DNA from: Bin55 sp965205545
GTDB lineage: Bacteria > Pseudomonadota > Gammaproteobacteria > Pseudomonadales > Azotimanducaceae
NCBI GenBank assembly: GCA_965205545.1
Contig: OZ242170.1
Coordinates: 1,488,001-1,552,000, forward strand
DNA: 64,000 nt
Direction: 5' to 3'
A program made the translations under genes and the position numbers. Shown piece by piece: positions 1-9,222 of the stretch (positions are counted from its first letter, which is position 1; each line of letters starts with the position of its first letter). Below the pieces are notes generated by a model. The model had not been told where the DNA came from and did not search any database. It worked only from the letters and a program-made list of their open reading frames with translations.

Positions 1-991
1 TGGTCGCTATGTTGTAGTAGGAAATGCCTATCCATGCCCAAAAGCGAAGCGCCGCCCCCAGCAATAGCACGAGTATTAGGATTCTCTTTGCACCGAATCG
101 ATCAATGAAGGGTCCAAATGCAATGCCAACCAACGCGGCCACAATCCCAACTGCGGACGCGAAGGCTGTGTAGACCTGCGGTTCGAATCCCAATACCTGA
201 GTTGCATAGGCTGGAAACAGTGCAATCGCGATTCCGTCGTTTGCGCGGTTGAGGAATTCCATGACAACGAGCACCAAGCTCATAGGCAGAACAAAGGTGC
301 GCAGAAGATCCCACAGGTTCTCGAACAGCGAGGCTTCCCGTCTGTGCTCGACGTGTGCCGCCGAACCTTCCGTCCAAGGAAGTTTGCGCTCCCCAGGTCG
401 TTCTCGCACGACAACTGCCCACAACCAGATCAACGCGATTGTCAATGCGGCGACAAATGCAACCGTTCGCATATCGAAGGCAACCAACAAGAAACCGCTC
501 AACGCACCAAACGCTGAGAACCCCAGCGTCTGGCCACAAGCCATGAATGCGTTTGCACGTCCCCTCTCGTTCTCGTGCAAGATGTCTATCGCCATGCCAT
601 CAGTTGCAACATCTTGCGAAGCCGAGAACACGTTACAGATAAATCCAAAGACCGTTAGCGCCAAGATGGACGGATCGCCGCCAAAACTATAGAGGCCCAA
701 GGAGACTAGGGAGCAAACCAATCCCGTCTGCGCAAGAATCACCCACGGACGTCGAAATCCCATTGGCAAGAACGTAAATCTGTCCATGAATGGGCCCACT
801 AGAAACTTCCATGCCCACGGTAGACTTATCGTGCCGGCGTAAATGCCCAACTCCTTGACCGTAGCACCTTCAGCTGCCAGAAATGCGGGAATGGCAACGG
901 AAAACAAGCCAATGGGTATTCCTTGGGCAAAGTAGAACGCAGTAAAGGTTGCAAAACGCAACCACTGCTGGGTACTGAGCGTTGTATCCAA
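1..991 (-). CDS. MFS permease, AmpG-like (partial)
   Basis: Open reading frame running off the left edge of the window; about 330 residues are visible. Strongly hydrophobic with repeated membrane helices. The helix 2-3 loop reads KFLVGPFMDRFT and helix 4 reads FSASQDVATDG, both close to the pattern of AmpG-type permeases of the major facilitator superfamily (inner membrane; AmpG itself imports anhydromuropeptides). The substrate here cannot be read. No ATG lies in frame before an upstream stop, so I take TTG at 991, preceded by GGAG about 11 nt upstream. The C-terminus is missing because of the window edge. It is transcribed in the same direction as ogt but separated by about 100 bp. Confidence 0.8.
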   Translation of the reverse strand, partial: MDTTLSTQQWLRFATFTAFYFAQGIPIGLFSVAIPAFLAAEGATVKELGIYAGTISLPWAWKFLVGPFMDRFTFLPMGFRRPWVILAQTGLVCSLVSLGLYSFGGDPSILALTVFGFICNVFSASQDVATDGMAIDILHENERGRANAFMACGQTLGFSAFGALSGFLLVAFDMRTVAFVAALTIALIWLWAVVVRERPGERKLPWTEGSAAHVEHRREASLFENLWDLLRTFVLPMSLVLVVMEFLNRANDGIAIALFPAYATQVLGFEPQVYTAFASAVGIVAALVGIAFGPFIDRFGAKRILILVLLLGAALRFWAWIGISYYNIAT

Positions 992-1093
992 GATGAGTCC
1001 TACTCCCTAGTGCGAGGAATCAATTGTGGACGTGGAACAAGCACCAATTTCAATTTCTGAAACAGTTCCGCGATCGGTCGAGCTCGCGGTCCG

Positions 1094-1579
1094 TTACGGA
1101 CAATAGGACTTTTCCAGTTCCAGGAGGTATTTTTTCGTATCGAGACCCCCTCCAAATCCCGTGAGTGTGCCATTGCTCCCTATTACTCGGTGACATGGAA
1201 TCACGATTGCAATGGGATTGTGGTGGTTGGCCTGGCCCACTGCACGATAAGCTTTAGGCCTACCAATGCGTTCTGCCACTTCCCTGTAACTTCGCGTCGA
1301 TCCATAGGGAATCTGACGCAGTTCGTTCCACACACTCTTGTAGAAACCACTTGAAGACGCCTCGAATTCAATCGGGTAATCGAACTCGTGCCTCTTTCCA
1401 CCAAAATACTCTTCAAGCTGAGAGGCAATCCTTGAGAACAGCGAGTCGTTATTGACCCAACGCTCGCCTATGTGGTCCTCGAGCCTTCGTCCGACTAGGA
1501 AAGAAAGTTGACTCAGGCAGCCGTTAGTTCCCGCAAGGAGCAAGTCACCTACAGGGCTATTGACTACACGGTAATACAT
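1094..1579 (-). CDS. ogt: methylated-DNA--protein-cysteine methyltransferase
   Basis: 161 residues, the usual size of the single-domain O6-alkylguanine/O4-alkylthymine DNA repair protein. It transfers the alkyl group irreversibly to its own cysteine. The active-site motif IPCHRV is present (Cys129), preceded by the DNA-binding helix with YRAVGQANHHNP and the Arg finger, and followed by the GTLTGFGGG loop. There is no AraC-like N-terminal domain, so this is Ogt-type rather than Ada. Start ATG at 1579. The gene stands alone between the MFS permease and the exported cupin. Confidence 0.93.
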   Translation of the reverse strand: MYYRVVNSPVGDLLLAGTNGCLSQLSFLVGRRLEDHIGERWVNNDSLFSRIASQLEEYFGGKRHEFDYPIEFEASSSGFYKSVWNELRQIPYGSTRSYREVAERIGRPKAYRAVGQANHHNPIAIVIPCHRVIGSNGTLTGFGGGLDTKKYLLELEKSYCP

Positions 1580-1716
1580 TGTGGGCGACCAAATCGTGTT
1601 TCGGTTCGCTCATTGTAGGTGCCCCGCTAGCAACGAACTTGCATCACACGGAATTCTTCCTCCGTGTCAAAAACAAACCTCGCACCTACCGAACAAGATC
1701 GGCAGCTTCTAAGCGT

Positions 1717-2427
1717 TCAATCAGGAAAGCGGAGGGTCGCTGATTCCACAGCTTCAAACACGCCTGGTCGTTCTTGATATGGATTGCTGTCGATCTTGAA
1801 GTATCGGCTGCGTTGCGTCCTATCAGCGTCATAGGGAGGTGTGAAAACGTCGATCATGCGGGTGAATTCGAACGCATGAAGTGCATGTATATTGCCCTTA
1901 TTGACTGTCAACGCGGCGATATCACCTGGTTTCATCTCCAGAGAGCGTTCTTCTTGTAGGAGTGGACGCTTCCGTTCGCTGACCTCCTGTAGCCTGTCGT
2001 AGTGGTCCACCTTAACGCGTCCTTGCGTGCAAAGAATCACCCCGGTCATGTCAGGATGGTCGTGCAGAGGGATTTTCTCGCCTTTTTCAAACTCAAGGAG
2101 AGACACCATGAATTGCGATTCCCTATGCAATTCGCGGATCCCTGGAAAATTCGGCGACCAATTTCTGTAGGACTCAACGTATTTTTCTATGTACTCGTCG
2201 TCGGTGCGAAGCTTGGAGACCACGGAAGTGACTTTGGCAGTGTAGCTTTCTTGATCCCACGACTCCTCGAACTGCTCACCCGAGAGGTCTCGAATGAGAC
2301 TCAAGAAGTCTTCCCATCCCACAAGTTCCTCGTCCGCGAGCGCTTGGTTCATGTATGGATAGGCAGCCGCTGCCAGAAGGGCTCCAGTGGAAATCTTAAT
2401 TGCAGTGCGTCGTGTGACTCGCGGCAT
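1717..2427 (-). CDS. exported cupin of the PCO/ADO thiol-dioxygenase type
   Basis: 236 residues. The N-terminus has a twin-arginine-like signal (TRRTAIK, then an alanine-rich hydrophobic stretch to about residue 31), so the protein is probably exported. The rest looks like the plant cysteine oxidase / 2-aminoethanethiol dioxygenase cupin. IPLHDHPDMTGVILCTQG gives His122 and His124 as metal ligands, a third His lies in NIHALHAF (181 or 184), and the family-like MIDVFTPPYD motif is near 191-200. Known family members oxidise a free thiol to a sulfinate using Fe(II) and O2. Substrate and activity here are inferred. An exported member is unusual, because characterised ones are cytosolic. No operon partner is obvious. 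Confidence 0.7.
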   Translation of the reverse strand: MPRVTRRTAIKISTGALLAAAAYPYMNQALADEELVGWEDFLSLIRDLSGEQFEESWDQESYTAKVTSVVSKLRTDDEYIEKYVESYRNWSPNFPGIRELHRESQFMVSLLEFEKGEKIPLHDHPDMTGVILCTQGRVKVDHYDRLQEVSERKRPLLQEERSLEMKPGDIAALTVNKGNIHALHAFEFTRMIDVFTPPYDADRTQRSRYFKIDSNPYQERPGVFEAVESATLRFPD

Positions 2428-2544
2428 GGTGTTCTTTGCTGTTCCTTAGTCCATCCAGACATCGGACTTCAATGCGCATATTCTCCTTCGAGACCGAGTG
2501 ATGGCTCTGTATGGTTACGACTCCCAACTCCCTATCAGAGCAGT

Positions 2545-2715
2545 CTATGGATTCGGTTTCTTTCGAGGAGGTTGTTGTTTCCTAGAAATGACAATATGCT
2601 TGCTTCGGTTCTTTTCGTCTTGACCCGTAGCGCCGGGAGGCACTTTCACGATTTTCTCACCCTTGGCAAGAAAGACCTTCATATCGCGTTCAAGCTCTTC
2701 GCGGGTCTTCCGCAT
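2545..2715 (-). CDS. small basic protein, unknown function
   Basis: 56 residues from ATG 2715. The frame stays open upstream to 2820, but that extension looks non-coding and crosses AT-rich promoter-like sequence. The protein has a short amphipathic helix (REELERDMKVFLAKGEKIVKV) followed by a lysine/arginine/proline-rich tail ending in PPRKKPNP. The layout, a helix with FLxxGxKI then a basic tail, recalls the C-terminal part of SutA-type RNA-polymerase-binding proteins, but the match is too short to name. No clear Shine-Dalgarno, so the start is uncertain. Confidence 0.45.
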   Translation of the reverse strand: MRKTREELERDMKVFLAKGEKIVKVPPGATGQDEKNRSKHIVISRKQQPPRKKPNP

Positions 2716-2967
2716 GGATGCAGCGGTGGCAGTTGGTTTAGGTTTAATCCAACATATTCTATCAAAAAAGGCTTGATTTTCATATACACATATGTATAGT
2801 TTTTGGCATTTAGGCCACACCGCAATCGGGTTACAGGCGATTACTACCGAATTTGAGAGCCCTATAGGCTATTTTGTGTTTGTATTCGCAACTATCGCTG
2901 GTGTAATAGTGACCGCTACTCGTCCGCATGCAACCTGTTGCACAGCAATCAGTATGGAGTCAGTGTA

Positions 2968-3642
2968 ATGACTAGTTCGGAAGAACCTCGAGAACCTAGC
3001 CGATTCGCAGAAAATCTGAAAACTGTAGCTGGGCGTGTCATATCTAACGTACCACGCTATTTTTTCGAATTGGCGATTGTATTCGTCGGCGTGTACCTGG
3101 CATTTCAACTCACGGAGTTCGAGGACGAACTCGAAAAGCGCGACATTCGTGTGAAGTTCTTTGACAGTCTGGTCGCAGAGTTCAGCATGGTGATCTACTA
3201 TCTCGGCGAGGAAGAGCGAAATCTGCTCGTTCACCTGAGCACAGTAGAGAAAATCCGTGGTGGGGAGACTCCGGATATACCCATACGCCCGTTGTACTTT
3301 GTTGCACCTAGAACGGTGGTCACAGCTGCATTCGATAGTCGCAATTTCGAGTCTTTGAACCGTCAAACCATTGATGGAATAATTCAGGGCAGTCCGCAAT
3401 TGGAAGCGCTGGAGCAAAGAATCGATGCGTTCAATGAGCAACTAGTGATATTGGCGAGTCGACAGGCCAACACTGAAGAGTGCTGCTACGACCCTAATGG
3501 AGAACTGTTGCCCCACTTTCAATGGTATCCAACGCTTGTAGACGAAATTCACGAGCTAAACCGAGCGATACGAGATTCGCTAGCGAACAACGCCATTCCC
3601 GATCTGCAGGAGCTTAGAAGAAAACTAGCCGGACCGGATTAG
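2968..3642 (+). CDS. single-pass membrane protein, unknown function
   Basis: 224 residues from ATG 2968, chosen over an in-frame ATG at 2938 because GGAG stands 8 nt upstream. A cytoplasmic N-terminal tail of about 25 residues is followed by one hydrophobic segment (YFFELAIVFVGVYLAFQL), then a charged, largely helical region. The arrangement of membrane helix, LAFQLTEFEDE and long helix resembles the layout of DUF6090-like proteins, which is a weak analogy only. Near the end is an EECCYDP motif. It is transcribed toward the P1 lipoprotein gene, separated by 273 bp with no gene in between. Confidence 0.6.
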   Translation: MTSSEEPREPSRFAENLKTVAGRVISNVPRYFFELAIVFVGVYLAFQLTEFEDELEKRDIRVKFFDSLVAEFSMVIYYLGEEERNLLVHLSTVEKIRGGETPDIPIRPLYFVAPRTVVTAAFDSRNFESLNRQTIDGIIQGSPQLEALEQRIDAFNEQLVILASRQANTEECCYDPNGELLPHFQWYPTLVDEIHELNRAIRDSLANNAIPDLQELRRKLAGPD

Positions 3643-3852
3643 TAGGTCGCTGCCTCACAATCGGCCGTCTGTCGTGCAACGGTTCAACATCAATCGAACC
3701 ACTCAGCACTCCGAGGACCTGACATTACTCTAGAAATGGACACAACATTATGGGGCGAAACTAGATAGAAAGTGCCTACCTGCAATAAGAGCGAACGAGC
3801 TTTCCTAGTCGACCATTCCTATTGCACTCAGATTTCGACACCGATACCCCCT

Positions 3853-3868
3853 ATTGGACGAATCCAAT
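3853..3868. promoter_or_regulatory. inverted repeat upstream of P1
   Basis: Perfect 6-bp arms ATTGGA and TCCAAT around CGAA, about 48 bp before the preferred P1 start and directly before a TAAAAT that could serve as a -10 box. No convincing -35 box was found. It could be an operator or chance. Confidence 0.25.
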
Positions 3869-3915
3869 TAAAATCTCGCATACATATGCAACCAGAAAGT
3901 TGTAGCAAACATACC

Positions 3916-5763
3916 ATGCGCGTGATTCGAACCGTAGAGCTACTTGGCGTGCTATGCGTATTGTTTGTACTAACCGCTTGTGGCGGTTCGCCATCTAACA
4001 CTTACACCATTACGGGCAAGTACTTGGAGGACGAGTGGTCAGATGACCCCATAGACGACCGACTTCCCGATTTGTCCGCCGCCACAATTACCGTGTTTGC
4101 CGAAACCAACACCGACAGCGGCGAGACAACGACAGTTGAAATCGGATCAAAGCCACTTCGAGATGGTGGCGTAGTCTTCAGTGGACGCATCGACGAACCC
4201 ACAACCATCGAAATCGCCGTTCAAGCGGAAGTCGAACACCAAGACCTATCGGCCAGGGCAAGAATAAACCCCGGTTCGGATATGGAGTTCTTGCTGGTAA
4301 ACCACAGACGCACTCAACGACCCAGCTACTTGGCATTAGTAGGAAAGTCGTCGCTAGTTGTGGATGAAACCAAGAAGTTCTCGATTACGGGGGACTTTAG
4401 GCACTTAGCCAACAGCGCTCCAATTGCTAACGTCTTGGTAGAAGGATTGATTTGGACCGAAAGCACGGACCCTTACTGGCATGTGTTTGCGCGTGTAGCG
4501 CTTGACGATGGTCGATTTGTCATCGAGAAGGAAATCGACGAACCAACGGTTGTCGAAGTGTCCCTTCGAACCCATTCTTCATGGGCGTATACTCCGGCAG
4601 TCATCGAACCCAACGCGAACATCACAATCACCGCGCCAGGATCTAGTACTCAAGCAATCGCAACCATGCCCGTGGGGTGGTTTGACCTCCAACAACACGA
4701 GCGGACGGCAGAGCGACAATCTACTTATGGTCGGTTGTTAGCAACGGCCGGTACCGGCCGACATGCCAGGTTGGTCGAGAGTTGGCAGCAAAGCTATGAG
4801 TACCTGGCCAAGCTGAACGAGTTTAATGAGGCCCTACAGGAATGGCGAACGCGACAGGAGAGGACTGGCAACCTTCGCACAATCACTCCAGACGACAGTA
4901 CCAATGGTCAATCATTGAGTGACGACTCGCCAAATTGGACTGCGCCGGACATAGCAATTGCACCAGCCGGCGGATGTGAACACGTCGATCTTCTCGCAGT
5001 GCGACCCTATCGTTCCCTTTCTGGACAAGACCCGACCGTCGAAGATCTTGCTCACGAAAGAATCAGAGATGAAATGTGGAACTTGCGAGCCGACAAGCTA
5101 ACTGACATCGCATTCAACTCCATAGATCCACTTGACTCCTTGCTAGCGACTGAAATAGGCATGGCTATGGACGACCTGGCAGATCGCCACCGATTGCTTG
5201 CGCTACTCGACGAATTAAGCTCGAAACTAGATGAGGACCTTGTTGCCCGTCGACTAACGCACAGGCGAAAAACCTTGTCCCAGTCAATTGAAAGGGAGGA
5301 AAATGACGAGAAGCTAGTTCCAGGTCAAAAAGCTCCAGAATTCACGCTCTCCAATCTGGACGGGGACTCAGTAGTATTGAATGATCTACTTCAAAAACAC
5401 GACATGTTGCTAGTTTATTTCTGGCGTGCGATAGCAGAATCTCCTTTCTTTCAACAGAGGTTTGAGGAATTAGGCAAAATTCGATCGCACTACAGACGCA
5501 ATGGGTTTGAAGTCGTGACCATCGGCAACTCTGCAGACTATGAGAATTGGAAAATCGCTAGTGAAGAGTATGGTATCGATTGGCCGAATCTAGGCGAGTT
5601 CGTAGAGGGACAAATTGGACCGGTAGCCAAAAGTTACGGTGCGGGATGGACCAAGAACTACCTGCTGGATTCAGAAGGATGCATTACACAAAAGGATCTT
5701 GAGATTCCCACTCTTGGAGATGTGCTAGCGGAACGCTATGGCGAATCTCCATCGGAGAACTAG
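3916..5763 (+). CDS. thioredoxin-fold lipoprotein without active-site cysteines (paralog P1)
   Basis: 615 residues from ATG 3916. The frame is open from 3772, but this start places a lipoprotein signal at the N-terminus (lipobox LTAC, then GG). The mature part begins with TYTITGKYLE and has beta-rich repeats containing GRIDEPTTIEI and EIDEPTVVEVS. A helical middle follows, with a GGCEHVDLLAVRP motif, then a C-terminal TlpA-like thioredoxin fold starting at LVPGQKAPEFTL. Where relatives P3 and P4 have FWASWCGPC, this one has FWRAIAESP, and the cis-proline (FIPK) is replaced by WTK. Redox catalysis is therefore unlikely. The late cysteine in LDSEGC is kept. Probably anchored in the outer or inner membrane facing the periplasm. 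Paralogs lie at 58724-64000. Confidence 0.8.
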   Translation: MRVIRTVELLGVLCVLFVLTACGGSPSNTYTITGKYLEDEWSDDPIDDRLPDLSAATITVFAETNTDSGETTTVEIGSKPLRDGGVVFSGRIDEPTTIEIAVQAEVEHQDLSARARINPGSDMEFLLVNHRRTQRPSYLALVGKSSLVVDETKKFSITGDFRHLANSAPIANVLVEGLIWTESTDPYWHVFARVALDDGRFVIEKEIDEPTVVEVSLRTHSSWAYTPAVIEPNANITITAPGSSTQAIATMPVGWFDLQQHERTAERQSTYGRLLATAGTGRHARLVESWQQSYEYLAKLNEFNEALQEWRTRQERTGNLRTITPDDSTNGQSLSDDSPNWTAPDIAIAPAGGCEHVDLLAVRPYRSLSGQDPTVEDLAHERIRDEMWNLRADKLTDIAFNSIDPLDSLLATEIGMAMDDLADRHRLLALLDELSSKLDEDLVARRLTHRRKTLSQSIEREENDEKLVPGQKAPEFTLSNLDGDSVVLNDLLQKHDMLLVYFWRAIAESPFFQQRFEELGKIRSHYRRNGFEVVTIGNSADYENWKIASEEYGIDWPNLGEFVEGQIGPVAKSYGAGWTKNYLLDSEGCITQKDLEIPTLGDVLAERYGESPSEN

Positions 5764-5776
5764 ATTGCGCAGGTGC

Positions 5777-5816
5777 TTCAATTGCAATTGAAAACCTAAA
5801 TCGTGATAGCTAACAT
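5777..5816 (+). promoter_or_regulatory. putative uvrA promoter overlapped by a palindrome
   Basis: A perfect 16-bp palindrome, TTCAATTGCAATTGAA (5777-5792), overlaps a -35-like TTGAAA (5788-5793). Seventeen bp later is TAACAT (5811-5816) as a -10 candidate, giving a start about 27 nt before the uvrA TTG codon. The placement is what a repressor operator would have, but the sequence is not the Escherichia-type LexA box (CTG-N10-CAG). Confidence 0.4.
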
Positions 5817-5849
5817 ACTAGTTTCTCCCCGCGCATCTGCTGCACCTAT

Positions 5850-8717
5850 TTGACAAATTCTGCATCGTCAATCTCAATTCGAGGCGCACGGACTCACAAC
5901 CTCCGGGACGTAGACCTTGATATTCCACGTGACAAGCTAGTTGTGGTCACCGGCTTGTCCGGTTCCGGCAAGTCCTCTCTCGCGTTTGACACACTGTACG
6001 CCGAAGGCCAACGTCGATACGTGGAATCGCTTTCCGCGTATGCGCGTCAATTCCTCTCCATGATGGACAAACCCGACGTCGACCACATTGAAGGACTGTC
6101 CCCAGCCATTTCTATCGAACAGAAATCCACATCCCGAAATCCTCGTTCCACCGTAGGAACGATCACAGAAATCTATGACTACCTGCGCCTGTTGTTTGCT
6201 CGAGTCGGCGAGCCAAGATGTCCACAACACGGTGTTCCACTTGCGGCGCAAACCGTCACGGACATGGTCGACACCGTCATGCAATTGCCCGAAGAGAGTC
6301 GCATCATGCTCCTCGCACCGGTTGTAGTGCAACGCAAGGGAGAGCATGTTCACGTCTTCGCTGACTTGACAGCCAATGGATTCATTCGAGCTCGCATTGA
6401 CGGAATCGTTGCCGAATTGGAACATCCGCCGCCACTGGACAAGAACAAGAAACACACGATTGAGGCCGTTGTCGATCGACTGGTCGTGCGACCTGGAATA
6501 GAGCAGCGCCTGGCGGAATCCTTCGAGACGGCGCTGCAATTGTCGGAAGGTCTCGCGGTCGTTGCGCCCATGGCGGAAGGCTTTGTGGAATTGACGTTTT
6601 CTTCGAGATTCGGATGCACTCAATGCAGCTACAGCATTAGCGAGCTCGAGCCTCGCATGTTCTCCTTCAACAATCCCGCGGGCGCCTGCCAATCCTGCGA
6701 TGGGTTGGGGACGGAGCACAAATTCGATCCAGATCTCGTTGTTGCGGACAAATCGTTGAGTCTAGCCGAAGGAGCAATTCCAGGGTGGGACCAGACAACG
6801 CGCTGGCAATTCACAATGATGCAGGCAGTGGCAAATCACATGGATTTCTCTGTCAGCACACCCTTCAAGAGACTCTCGAAAAAGCGCCAGAATGCTGTTC
6901 TCTATGGCATTCCCGACCCAATCTCGGTCACGTGGCGCTACGGCAAGAACAAGATCACGCGCAAGCTCAAATTCAACGGCATCATACCGATCATGGAGCG
7001 ACGCTATCGCAAGACGTCCTCAGCATACATTCGAGAGCAATTGCATGCCTTCATGAGCGACAAGAACTGCGAGGAGTGTAGAGGGTCTCGGCTTAGAGAG
7101 GAGTCGCGCAACGTGTTTATTAGCGATGCGACGATATCCAACATAACTGCAATGTCGATCGAAGAGGCTCTTGGGCATTTCAATGAGCTGAATCTTACGG
7201 GCAAGGCCGCAATCATCGCGGAGAAGCTCCTCAAGGAAATCCAAGCGCGGTTGAAGTTTCTTGTAAACGTAGGGCTCAACTATCTCACCTTGGACCGGAG
7301 TGCCGGCACGCTTTCAGGCGGCGAAGCACAACGTATACGACTCGCCAGTCAAATTGGAGCGGGTCTCGTTGGAGTGATGTACATTCTCGATGAACCATCG
7401 ATTGGATTGCACCAGCGAGACAATGGACGTCTGCTGTCTACACTGACCCACTTGCGAGATCTCGGCAACACAGTAATTGTCGTCGAACACGACGAAGAAG
7501 CCATTCGCACTGCCGACCATGTAATCGACATCGGACCGGGACCAGGAGTTCATGGAGGCACGATCGTTGCTCAGGGGCCGCTGCCAAAAATCATGAACAA
7601 CAAGCGATCTCTGACGGTCCAATACCTTTCTCGAAGATTGAGAATCGAAACTCCTCAACTCCGTACGCCAAACAATGCATCACAGCAAATCATGATCGAA
7701 GGAGCTACAGGAAACAATCTAAAGGACGTGGATGTGTCCATACCTGTAGGGCTGTTCACTTGTGTAACGGGGGTCTCTGGTTCCGGAAAATCTACCTTGG
7801 TCAACTACACTTTGTATCCCTTGGCCGCTCGTATTCTCAACGGTTCAACCACGAAGGTTCCGTTCGCACACAAGCAAATTTCGGGGCTTCAACACCTCCA
7901 GAAGGTCGTCGACATCGACCAAAGTCCCATCGGGCGCACTCCGCGATCCAATCCCGCGACCTACACCGGTCTTTTTACGCCAATTAGGGATCTTTTCGCT
8001 AGGACGCAGGAAGCGCGGATACGTGGCTACAAGCCAGGTCGCTTTAGCTTCAACGTTAAGGGGGGAAGGTGCGAAGCCTGTCGAGGCGACGGACTCATCA
8101 AGGTGGAAATGCATTTTCTTCCCGACGTCTACGTCGCGTGCGACACATGCCGCGGAACAAGGTACAACCGTGAAACTCTGCAGGTACGCTACAAGGACAA
8201 GAACATTCACGAAGTGCTTGAAATGACGGTTGAAGAGGCCTATGACTTCTTTGGGGCCATACCTGCGTTGAAGCAAAAGCTGCAAACTTTGATGGACGTA
8301 GGTTTGTCCTACATTCGCCTTGGCCAAAGCGCCACGACTCTCTCCGGCGGGGAGGCCCAGCGAGTCAAGCTATCCCGTGAATTGTCAAAGCGGGACACGG
8401 GTCAGAACCTGTACATCCTCGACGAACCCACGACAGGATTGCACTTTCACGACATCAAGATGCTTCTTGGTGTGCTGCAGCAACTTCGAGACAACGGCAA
8501 TACAGTGGTTGTCATTGAACACAATCTCGACGTAATAAAGACTGCAGATTGGATCATCGACATGGGACCCGAGGGTGGTGATGCAGGAGGATGCATCGTA
8601 GCCAGCGGCACTCCCGAGGACGTAGCGCAGCTACAGGAATCGCATACGGGTCGCTACTTGCAGCGCATGTTGCACGAATCGAAGGACGAGGAAGCCTTGC
8701 AGACGGCTGCCGGCTAG
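5850..8717 (+). CDS. uvrA: excinuclease ABC subunit A
   Basis: 955 residues (Escherichia coli UvrA has 940). Damage-recognition ATPase of nucleotide excision repair, acting with UvrB. Two ABC modules are complete: Walker A TGLSGSGKSSLAFD near residue 35 and TGVSGSGKSTLVNY in the second half, signatures LSGGEAQR twice, and ILDEPSIGLH and ILDEPTTGLH Walker B motifs. Zinc-binding CxxC pairs are present (CTQCSYS, CEACRGDG and CDTCRG). The start is TTG 5850. No ATG lies nearby in frame, and the residues that follow (SISIRGARTHNL) align with the family N-terminus. The gene converges with rplQ, whose stop is 42 bp away. A candidate promoter and palindrome lie immediately upstream. Confidence 0.97.
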   Translation: MTNSASSISIRGARTHNLRDVDLDIPRDKLVVVTGLSGSGKSSLAFDTLYAEGQRRYVESLSAYARQFLSMMDKPDVDHIEGLSPAISIEQKSTSRNPRSTVGTITEIYDYLRLLFARVGEPRCPQHGVPLAAQTVTDMVDTVMQLPEESRIMLLAPVVVQRKGEHVHVFADLTANGFIRARIDGIVAELEHPPPLDKNKKHTIEAVVDRLVVRPGIEQRLAESFETALQLSEGLAVVAPMAEGFVELTFSSRFGCTQCSYSISELEPRMFSFNNPAGACQSCDGLGTEHKFDPDLVVADKSLSLAEGAIPGWDQTTRWQFTMMQAVANHMDFSVSTPFKRLSKKRQNAVLYGIPDPISVTWRYGKNKITRKLKFNGIIPIMERRYRKTSSAYIREQLHAFMSDKNCEECRGSRLREESRNVFISDATISNITAMSIEEALGHFNELNLTGKAAIIAEKLLKEIQARLKFLVNVGLNYLTLDRSAGTLSGGEAQRIRLASQIGAGLVGVMYILDEPSIGLHQRDNGRLLSTLTHLRDLGNTVIVVEHDEEAIRTADHVIDIGPGPGVHGGTIVAQGPLPKIMNNKRSLTVQYLSRRLRIETPQLRTPNNASQQIMIEGATGNNLKDVDVSIPVGLFTCVTGVSGSGKSTLVNYTLYPLAARILNGSTTKVPFAHKQISGLQHLQKVVDIDQSPIGRTPRSNPATYTGLFTPIRDLFARTQEARIRGYKPGRFSFNVKGGRCEACRGDGLIKVEMHFLPDVYVACDTCRGTRYNRETLQVRYKDKNIHEVLEMTVEEAYDFFGAIPALKQKLQTLMDVGLSYIRLGQSATTLSGGEAQRVKLSRELSKRDTGQNLYILDEPTTGLHFHDIKMLLGVLQQLRDNGNTVVVIEHNLDVIKTADWIIDMGPEGGDAGGCIVASGTPEDVAQLQESHTGRYLQRMLHESKDEEALQTAAG

Positions 8718-8759
8718 CTGGTGCGGTGTTGCGATTGCAGGGAGTTGACTGCCGCGAGG

Positions 8760-9176
8760 CTAATCCTCTTCAGTCTCTTCTAACGTAGTTTCATCTTCTG
8801 CCGCGTCCCGTTCGAACCCAGGACGGTCGACAAGCTCGATGTAGCAGACCATGGCCGAGTCGCCATTGCGAAATCCCGATTTCAGTATTCGGGTGTAGCC
8901 TCCCGGCCGTTCTTTGTATCTCGGTCCCAGTTCATCGAATAGCTTGCCTACGGCAGGTTTGCTGCGCAGAAACGCGAAGGCATGTCGTCTGTTAGCCACC
9001 GAGTCTGTGGCTGCTCTCGTGATCAGGGGCTCAATGAATCGCCGCAGCTCTTTCGCCTTTGGCACAGTCGTCTTGATGACTTCGTGCTGAATCAGGGACG
9101 AGCACATATTGGAGAACATTCTCTTGCGATGAGACGCCGTGCGATTTAGATGCCTGCCGCTCTTTTGGTGTCGCAT
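8760..9176 (-). CDS. rplQ: 50S ribosomal protein L17
   Basis: 138 residues. The N-terminus MRHQKSGRHLNRTASHRKRM is the L17 signature, with the conserved GGYTRILKSGFRNGD segment later. L17 lies near the peptide exit tunnel of the large subunit. The C-terminus carries an acidic tail (about 20 residues rich in Glu and Asp) beyond the conserved core. Last gene of the alpha operon, 46 bp after rpoA. No convincing U-tract terminator is visible between it and the convergent uvrA. Confidence 0.97.
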   Translation of the reverse strand: MRHQKSGRHLNRTASHRKRMFSNMCSSLIQHEVIKTTVPKAKELRRFIEPLITRAATDSVANRRHAFAFLRSKPAVGKLFDELGPRYKERPGGYTRILKSGFRNGDSAMVCYIELVDRPGFERDAAEDETTLEETEED

Positions 9177-9222
9177 GCTCTCAGTGTCCTTCCAATCCTA
9201 TCCGTTGCAATAGCCTGTCAAA

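Noticed and set aside
1068..1089. CCGCGA/TCGCGG hairpin after ogt
   Set aside because: Only 6-bp arms and no U-run; too weak to call a terminator.
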